Positions 6,723 to 11,159 of a stretch of 11,159 nt of DNA are shown piece by piece. The DNA is taken from the NCBI GenBank assembly GCA_009924765.1, contig RFQW01000022.1, positions 1-11,159 on the forward strand, read 5' to 3'. Every line of letters starts with the position of its first letter. Positions within the stretch are counted from its first letter, which is position 1. A model generated the notes under the pieces. That model saw only the letters and a list, made by a program, of their open reading frames with translations, did no database searches and had not been told where the DNA came from. Made by a program: the position numbers and the translations under genes. The DNA comes from Planctomycetota bacterium (GTDB lineage Bacteria; Planctomycetota; Phycisphaerae; Phycisphaerales; SM1A02).

Positions 6723-7625
6723 TCAGGGGCTCATGCCCAGCGTGGCGGCCGCGAGTTGCTGGCGGCCCCGCACCCGGAATTTGCGATAGCAGTGCCGGGC
6801 AAGCGTTGCCACAGTCGCGCGACTGATGCCAAGCGCCTTGCCGATCTGCGCGAGCGATCGTCCCGTGAGCAGTAGATCGAACACCTGTCGCTCGCGGGGC
6901 GTCAGGCGCCCGAAGGCCGCTGCCGCCACATGGCGCTCCTCGTATGGCGTGTTGGCCACGCACTCGGCCTGGATGCGCGCGAGCGACGAAAACTCCTCGT
7001 GTGTCGGGATGATCGCGAACGCCACGTGATAGTTGCACCGCGGCACCACGGGATGCGAGTGGGTGGCATCCTGCACGGGCTTCAAGGGCCGTGAACTGAT
7101 CCGCATCATGAGGAGATCGAGCATGCCCACGATTGCCTGGAACTGCTTCAGGTCTTCCGCGTTGAAACGGCCCCAGAAAAGACGGCGGTCGCTGTAGTGC
7201 TTGCCGAGAGCTTGGTCCGAGCCGCGCAGCATCTCGGCGATCTGGCGCTGGCTCTTGGCCTCGAACACACCGCCGATCTGCGAGTGAATCGCCCGATGCA
7301 GCGAGTTCTTCGGATCCCACGCCAGCACGATGCGCTCGCTCGTGGGGCTGAATCGGATCTTCGGATGAAGCTTGGTTGCCGCGATTCGACGAATGAGCCG
7401 CACCTGTCGAAGCGCATCAAGTGCCTCGATCACGTTCGTCTCGGAGCGCTGGAGCATGGCTGCAATCTCGTCAACCGATGCCGGGCGCCCGAGCTGCCTG
7501 AGAGCCTCCCAGAGCGACGAGATGCCGAAGTCCGTCAGGATGGATGCAAGCCCGGGGCGATCGATCGGGATCGGCGGATCACCGGACGCGTTCCGCTTCT
7601 GCGGCCGTTGCATGCGTTTCGCCAC
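6723..7625 (-). CDS. LuxR-type transcriptional regulator with an additional N-terminal winged-helix-like domain
   Basis: This is a DNA-binding regulator of about 300 residues. The C-terminal 60 residues (239-298) form a GerE/LuxR helix-turn-helix: LTPRERQVFDLLL, then SLAQIGKALGISRATV, then a recognition-helix tail ending RQQLAAA. The N-terminus (about 33-85) has a helix-rich stretch, LASILTDFGISSLWEALRQL followed by SVDEIAAMLQRSETNVIEALDAL, that looks like an ArsR/TrmB-type winged helix. The middle (about 100-235) has no recognised receiver, PAS or autoinducer-binding domain. The input signal is therefore unknown. Start uncertain: GTG at 7625 is taken, because a TAGAAC hexamer in an extended -10 context lies 6 nt upstream; ATG at 7613 (296 residues) is the alternative and has no better Shine-Dalgarno sequence. 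It is divergent from the 7806 unit and upstream of the PEP-CTERM gene, with palindromes flanking it. Confidence 0.85.
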   Translation of the reverse strand: MAKRMQRPQKRNASGDPPIPIDRPGLASILTDFGISSLWEALRQLGRPASVDEIAAMLQRSETNVIEALDALRQVRLIRRIAATKLHPKIRFSPTSERIVLAWDPKNSLHRAIHSQIGGVFEAKSQRQIAEMLRGSDQALGKHYSDRRLFWGRFNAEDLKQFQAIVGMLDLLMMRISSRPLKPVQDATHSHPVVPRCNYHVAFAIIPTHEEFSSLARIQAECVANTPYEERHVAAAAFGRLTPRERQVFDLLLTGRSLAQIGKALGISRATVATLARHCYRKFRVRGRQQLAAATLGMSP

Positions 7626-7631
7626 GCACCC

Positions 7632-7640
7632 GTTCTACCA
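7632..7640 (-). promoter_or_regulatory. Weak candidate -10 of the regulator gene
   Basis: Minus-strand TGGTAGAAC resembles an extended -10 box (TGn then TANNNT, with C in place of the last T). It ends 6 nt before the GTG at 7625. No -35 box is evident. It is listed because it bears on the choice of start. Confidence 0.2.
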
Positions 7641-7676
7641 AAGTTCCTGCGCGAATCCGCGGCGCGAGAGGCGATT

Positions 7677-7696
7677 GCATCATCCAACAGGATGAT
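7677..7696. promoter_or_regulatory. Palindrome copy 2 in the regulator/lipoprotein divergent region
   Basis: Arms GCATCATCC (7677-7685) and GGATGAT (7690-7696) flank AACA; the inner seven bases of each arm pair perfectly. The centre is about 62 bp upstream of the regulator's GTG start and about 120 bp upstream of the 7806 gene. It matches copy 1 at 6691-6712 in arms and spacer length. A palindrome of this size fits a dimeric LuxR-type site, so autoregulation by the neighbouring gene is a reasonable inference. The rest of the 7626-7805 gap shows only the -10 candidates. Confidence 0.45.
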
Positions 7697-7784
7697 CTTG
7701 TGCGCGAATCTGCCAACCATTGCGCGCGGCTTCCTTGCGGGCCGGAAAATGCGGCGGCGATGATTCGCAACCGCAGTCCGAGCA

Positions 7785-7796
7785 TGGGGATAGACT
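7785..7796 (+). promoter_or_regulatory. Candidate -10 element of the 7806 unit
   Basis: TGGGGATAGACT contains TAGACT (7791-7796), which fits TANNNT and ends 9 nt before the ATG at 7806. The same 12-mer with one change occurs at 1923-1934. No Shine-Dalgarno sequence lies before the start, so the transcript is likely leaderless. No clear -35 box is seen. Confidence 0.4.
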
Positions 7797-7805
7797 CCGT
7801 TTCCC

Positions 7806-8972
7806 ATGCGATTGCTCGTTTCTCTGTCCTTGGCACTTCTCGCGGGCTGCGCGAGCACCTCGACCATGCCGAAGAGCGATCAGGCCACCGCCCCGGTCGA
7901 CTGGAAGCGCGACGAACGCGGCCTGACCGGCGCCACGCAGCTCACCTTCCCGGATCGCTTCGCCAAGAGCGGCGAGGCGTACTTCGATCCGTCGGCCACG
8001 CACATCGTGTTCCAGGCGATCGAGAAGGGGCCCGACGGCCAACCTGAGAGTCCGCACTACGCCATGTATGTGGCCGACCTTGCGCGAGCCGATGCAGGGA
8101 ACAGGGCCTTGGACAGGGGCTTCGCGTTGGTAAACGTTCGGCGGGTGAGCCCGGTGGGCAGCGCCAACACCTGCGGCTGGTTCGATCCGCGCGACCCCAA
8201 TCAGCTGTACTTCGCGAGCACCGTCACCGCGCCCGCCGATGGCCCCACGCCCGGCTATCAGCGCGATGGCCGCACCTATCGCTGGAGCTTTCCGCCCGAG
8301 ATGCGCATCGTGAAGGTGGACCTGCGCAAGGCTGACGGCAGCGTGGCCTCGCTGCAGCCCGTGGTGGGTGATGGCAAGGGCTATACCGCCGAGGGCGCCA
8401 TCGGCAGCGACGGACGCACGCTGCTGTTCACCAGGTTGGTGGATGGCGAGGGCGACCTGTTCGTGATGGATCTGCCCACGGGTCAGGTGACGCAGATCGT
8501 GAAGGCCGATGGCTACGACGGCGGCGCGTTCTTCAGCCCCGATGGCGCGCGCATCGTGTGGCGTGCGGATCGCAATCGCGACAATCTGCTGCAGCTGCGC
8601 GTGGCCAGCGTGGTGCGCGATGCGCAGGGCCGCGTCACTGGCGTGAAGGACGAGCGCGCACTCACGCAGGACGAGCACGTGAACTGGGCGCCGTACTGGA
8701 CGCCCGATGGCCGCGCGGTGATGTACGCCACCAGCCGCGAAGGGCATCGCAACTACGAGCTGTTCGTGGTGCCGGTCACGGCCGATGTGGCGCTGCCCAT
8801 TCCGCTGCGCGTCACCACCGCCGAGGGCGCCGATCTGTTGCCGGCCATCTCGCCCAACGGTGAACTGCTGATGTGGACCTGTCAGCGCGGCGATGATCGC
8901 AGCAGCCAGCTGTGGATCGCGCGCATTGCGCCGGATTCCGCCATTCGAACCGCAGCCGCCGCCAAGCCATGA
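7806..8972 (+). CDS. TolB-like (PD40) beta-propeller lipoprotein
   Basis: This is a 388-residue envelope lipoprotein. The signal peptide ends in LLAGC, with the lipidated cysteine at C15. The body contains six PD40-type repeats with the form F(S/D)PDGxxIVF: EAYFDPSATHIVF (57-69), GWFDPRDPNQLYF (124-136), EGAIGSDGRTLLF (196-208), GGAFFSPDGARIVW (239-252), APYWTPDGRAVMY (295-307) and LPAISPNGELLMW (345-357). They are regularly placed, as in a six-bladed TolB-like propeller. It lacks any protease or amidase domain, so it is probably a binding or scaffolding protein rather than an enzyme. The start is ATG 7806, the only one giving a proper signal sequence. Its stop codon overlaps the nadB start (ATGA at 8969-8972), so the two are probably translationally coupled. 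It should not be called TolB itself: no Pal or TolA neighbours are present. Confidence 0.85.
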   Translation: MRLLVSLSLALLAGCASTSTMPKSDQATAPVDWKRDERGLTGATQLTFPDRFAKSGEAYFDPSATHIVFQAIEKGPDGQPESPHYAMYVADLARADAGNRALDRGFALVNVRRVSPVGSANTCGWFDPRDPNQLYFASTVTAPADGPTPGYQRDGRTYRWSFPPEMRIVKVDLRKADGSVASLQPVVGDGKGYTAEGAIGSDGRTLLFTRLVDGEGDLFVMDLPTGQVTQIVKADGYDGGAFFSPDGARIVWRADRNRDNLLQLRVASVVRDAQGRVTGVKDERALTQDEHVNWAPYWTPDGRAVMYATSREGHRNYELFVVPVTADVALPIPLRVTTAEGADLLPAISPNGELLMWTCQRGDDRSSQLWIARIAPDSAIRTAAAAKP

Positions 8973-10635
8973 GCGACCGCCAGCTGCTGATTCCATTCCG
9001 AAGCAACCTGCTGCCGCAGATCTTCTGCGACACGGTGGTGGTGGGTTCGGGCGTGGCGGGTCTGCGCACGGCGATCGGTCTGGGTGATCGCAGCGACGTG
9101 ATCCTGCTCGCCAAGGAAGCGCTCGACCTGTCGAACACCAGCTGGGCGCAGGGCGGCATCGCCGCGGCGGTGGCCCCCGATGACACCATCGACGGCCACG
9201 TGAATGACACGCTGGAAGCTGGCGCAGGTCTGTGCGAACCAGACGCTGTGCGGGTGCTGGTGCAGCAGGGGGCCGATGAAGTGCGGCGCCTGCTCGGTTG
9301 GGGCATGCGCGTGGATCGCGACAAGGCGGGCGCGCCGGCGCTTGGCCTGGAGGGCGGCCACCATCACCATCGCATCCTGCACACCGACGGCGACGCCACC
9401 GGAACCGAGCTGGCGCGTTGCCTGATCGAACGCGCGCGCGCGCTGCAGCGACTGCGCATCTTCGATCGTTGCTTCGCGCTGGATGTGCTGGTGGATCGCC
9501 GCCGCGGCCAGCGACGCGCGGCGGGGGTGCTGAGCTGGCACCCGCGTCACGGCCTGCAGATCATCTGGGCCAAGGCCGTGGTGCTGGCCACCGGAGGCTG
9601 CGGTCAGTTGTGGCGCGAAACAAGCAATCCGCGCGTGGCCACCGGCGACGGTGTGGCCATGGCCTGGCGCGCGGGCGCCACGCTGGCGGATCTGGAATTC
9701 ATGCAGTTCCATCCCACCACGCTGTATGTGGCCGGCGCGCCGCGTCACCTGATCAGTGAGGCGGTGCGTGGCGAGGGCGCCACGCTGGTGGATCGGCAGG
9801 GGCGCTCGATCATGGATGGCGTGCACGCGCTGGGTTCGCTCGCCACGCGCGACATCGTGAGCCGCACCATCATCCGCCACCTTGCCAGCACCGGCGAGAG
9901 CCACGTGCTGCTGGACGCGCGCACGATGGGCAGCGATGGATTCCGCACGCGCTTCCCGGGGTTGGCCCGCATGCTGGGCGGCTACGGACTCGACGCGGGC
10001 CGCGACCTGATTCCAGTGCATCCGGCCGCGCAGCGCACTATTTCGTGGGCGGGGTGCGCACCGACATGGATGGCCGCACCGACCTGCCGGGCCTGTATGC
10101 CTGCGGCGAGGCCGCGGCCACCGGCGTGCACGGCGCCAATCGACTGGCCAGCAACAGCCTGCTCGAGGGTCTGGTGTTCGGTGCACGCGCGGCCGAGGCG
10201 ATCCTGGCCGACGACTCGCCGCAAGCCGGGCCATTCACCATCGTGCACGAGGTGGAAGCCATCGAGCGCGGCGAGCTGGATCTGTCCGACATCCGCAGCA
10301 GTCTGCGCAGCGCCATGTGGCGCAACGTGGGCGTGGAGCGCAGCGGCGCGCGCATGCAGGATGTGCTGGGCATGTTCGACTTCTGGAATCGCTATGCCAT
10401 GGAGCGCGTGTTCGATGCGCCGGATGGCTGGGAAGTGCAGAACCTGCTCACCGTGGGTCGGCTCACCACGCAGGCGGCGCTGGCACGCACGGAGAGTCGC
10501 GGCACGCACGCGCGCAGCGATTTCCCGGACACCAGCGAGGCGATGGCGGGGCACTTCCTGTGGCGAGCCGATGCGGTGAAGCCGGCGTGGAGCGCGGTGG
10601 GGCAACTGGCATGCACGCGGGTCGGCACGACATGA
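8969..10635 (+). pseudogene. nadB: L-aspartate oxidase (nadB), frameshifted by a 5-bp tandem duplication
   Basis: NadB oxidises L-aspartate to iminoaspartate with FAD, the first step of de novo NAD synthesis. The N-terminal frame (8969 to about 10037) has the FAD motif VVVGSGVAGL (GxGxxG, G26/G28/G31), SNTSWAQGGIAAAV (55-68), EGGHHHHRILH from E128, FHPTTLY (247-253) and ATRDIVSR, with R294 matching the catalytic arginine of the family. At A354 the frame changes. The rest of the protein (GGVRTDMDGRTDLPG, CGEAAATGVHGANRL and the C-terminal helical domain) reads in another frame, 10039-10635. The duplicated GCGCA at 10028-10037 accounts for this. Removing one copy gives PAAHYF and a 553-residue protein, close to the usual length. 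As sequenced, translation would run out of frame to 10579. The start ATG 8969 overlaps the upstream stop, and 8912 would add 19 unrelated residues. Either a real mutation or a sequence/assembly error is possible. Confidence 0.9.
10028..10037 (+). repeat. 5-bp tandem duplication (GCGCA x2) inside nadB
   Basis: Two adjacent copies of GCGCA (10028-10032 and 10033-10037) follow GCC and precede CTATTTC. With a single copy the reading is GCC GCG CAC TAT TTC (AAHYF), the conserved NadB text. With two copies the frame is shifted. Replication slippage would produce exactly this. Confidence 0.85.
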
Positions 10636-11159
10636 GGTGCGCGTGGTGGGCAGCGCTGGCGTGCGCGGCGGTCGCGGGTTGCACCATGGAACGCACCGAG
10701 TACCGCTATCGCCCGGACTATGTCAGCATCAATCAGGGCAGGCCGCTTGAAGAGGAGTACTACAAGCCTGACGGCACGCGCGTGGTGATCACTTCGCACA
10801 TTCCGGGATCGGTGGAGTCCGGCACGGCCGAACCATCGCCGGCGCCCGAAGCCGCTGCGCCGACGGAGCCGCTCAAGCCCGGCGACAAGCCGCCGCCGCT
10901 CAATGTGCACACGCCCGACATGGTGCTGGAGGCGTTCATGGTGGGCCTTCGCAGCGAAAACTACGACGACCTGTACGAGCGTCTGGTATCGCCGCAGCAG
11001 AAGCAGCGCATGGGCGAGCGCAACGGACGCGCGGAGTTCGTGAAGTTCTGCGAGACGAACCGACGCGAGCTGATGGCCTCGGCGCTGCGCCTGTGTTCCA
11101 GCATCCGCGCCGGGCAGTCACCGCCCATGCAGATCAGCGCCGACATGACGCGCTACCGT
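10632..11159 (+). CDS. Lipoprotein of unknown function (3' end beyond window)
   Basis: The frame is open to the window edge, with 176 residues visible. The signal peptide ends in AVAGC, with the lipidated cysteine at C17, so it is an envelope lipoprotein. A charged, tyrosine-rich segment (about 18-50) is followed by a proline/alanine-rich linker (about 64-90, ending KPPPLN). A compact region then begins at about 95, PDMVLEAFMVGLRSENYDDLYERL. This helix-loop pattern (VLEAFMVGL...YDDLYERL) resembles the start of small NTF2-like or similar domains, but I do not recognise the family. The start overlaps the nadB stop by the ATGA arrangement (10632-10635), which indicates a transcriptional unit 7806-nadB-10632. 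No relationship to NAD synthesis is suggested by its sequence; the grouping may be coincidental. Confidence 0.8.
   Translation, partial: MRCAWWAALACAAVAGCTMERTEYRYRPDYVSINQGRPLEEEYYKPDGTRVVITSHIPGSVESGTAEPSPAPEAAAPTEPLKPGDKPPPLNVHTPDMVLEAFMVGLRSENYDDLYERLVSPQQKQRMGERNGRAEFVKFCETNRRELMASALRLCSSIRAGQSPPMQISADMTRYR

Noticed and set aside
8912..8968. Upstream in-frame start for nadB
   Set aside because: It would add 19 unrelated residues inside the preceding gene; the ATG at 8969 gives the ATGA overlap and a normal NadB N-terminus.
7680..8996. Open frame of 438 codons antisense to the PD40 lipoprotein
   Set aside because: Its composition is typical of GC-rich shadow frames; the plus strand has a lipobox and six regular PD40 repeats.
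8882..10234. Open frame of 450 codons antisense to nadB
   Set aside because: It has low-complexity Arg/His/Ala composition and no domain, and sits opposite well-conserved NadB text.
10037..10579. Continuation of the first nadB frame to the stop at 10579 as a genuine alternative C-terminus
   Set aside because: The out-of-frame text is Trp/Cys/Arg-rich and unlike any oxidase, whereas the other frame carries conserved NadB sequence.
1..11159. tRNA, rRNA, CRISPR arrays, insertion sequences or integrase attachment sites
   Set aside because: No cloverleaf-like sequence, regularly spaced repeats, transposase motifs or terminal inverted repeats were seen.

Overview
The window is GC-rich, densely coding bacterial DNA. 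It most resembles a planctomycete, probably of the Phycisphaerae type. This rests on two secreted proteins ending in paired dockerin-like repeats (DLDGSG/DxxD with a terminal GPC), a PEP-CTERM-type protein with a PAP variant of the sorting motif, and several lipoproteins of a kind common in that group. Taxonomy is inferred from protein style only; no rRNA or marker gene is present.

Layout. Bases 1-310 (minus) hold the N-terminal part of an RluA-family pseudouridine synthase, divergent from a major facilitator transporter (413-1840, plus). Next on the plus strand come a secreted Asp-box (BNR) propeller protein with a C-terminal dockerin pair (1978-3069) and a lipoprotein of a conserved but uncharacterised family (3109-4344). 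Converging on these from the minus strand are a secreted HAF-repeat protein with a dockerin pair (4370-5638), a PEP-CTERM protein (5756-6547) and a regulator with a C-terminal LuxR-type helix-turn-helix (6723-7625). A divergent promoter region of about 180 bp leads to a plus-strand unit with ATGA overlaps: a TolB/PD40-like propeller lipoprotein (7806-8972), nadB (8969-10635) and a second lipoprotein (10632 to the edge).

Main observations. (1) nadB is frameshifted by a 5-bp tandem duplication (GCGCA twice, 10028-10037). Deleting one copy restores the conserved PAAHY...GG motif and a 553-residue protein of normal family length. (2) A near-identical palindrome (arms GCRTCATCC and GGATGAT, 4-nt spacer) occurs twice, once upstream of the LuxR-type regulator and once between its 3' end and the PEP-CTERM gene, making it a candidate operator. 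(3) Four genes without a Shine-Dalgarno sequence have a TANNNT -10-like hexamer only 6-10 nt before the start codon, which suggests leaderless mRNAs. Three others have a recognisable Shine-Dalgarno sequence and no such hexamer that close.

The middle of the window is an envelope/export region: seven of the nine genes encode exported, lipid-anchored or membrane proteins or their possible regulator. No RNA genes, insertion sequences, CRISPR arrays or phage genes were seen.
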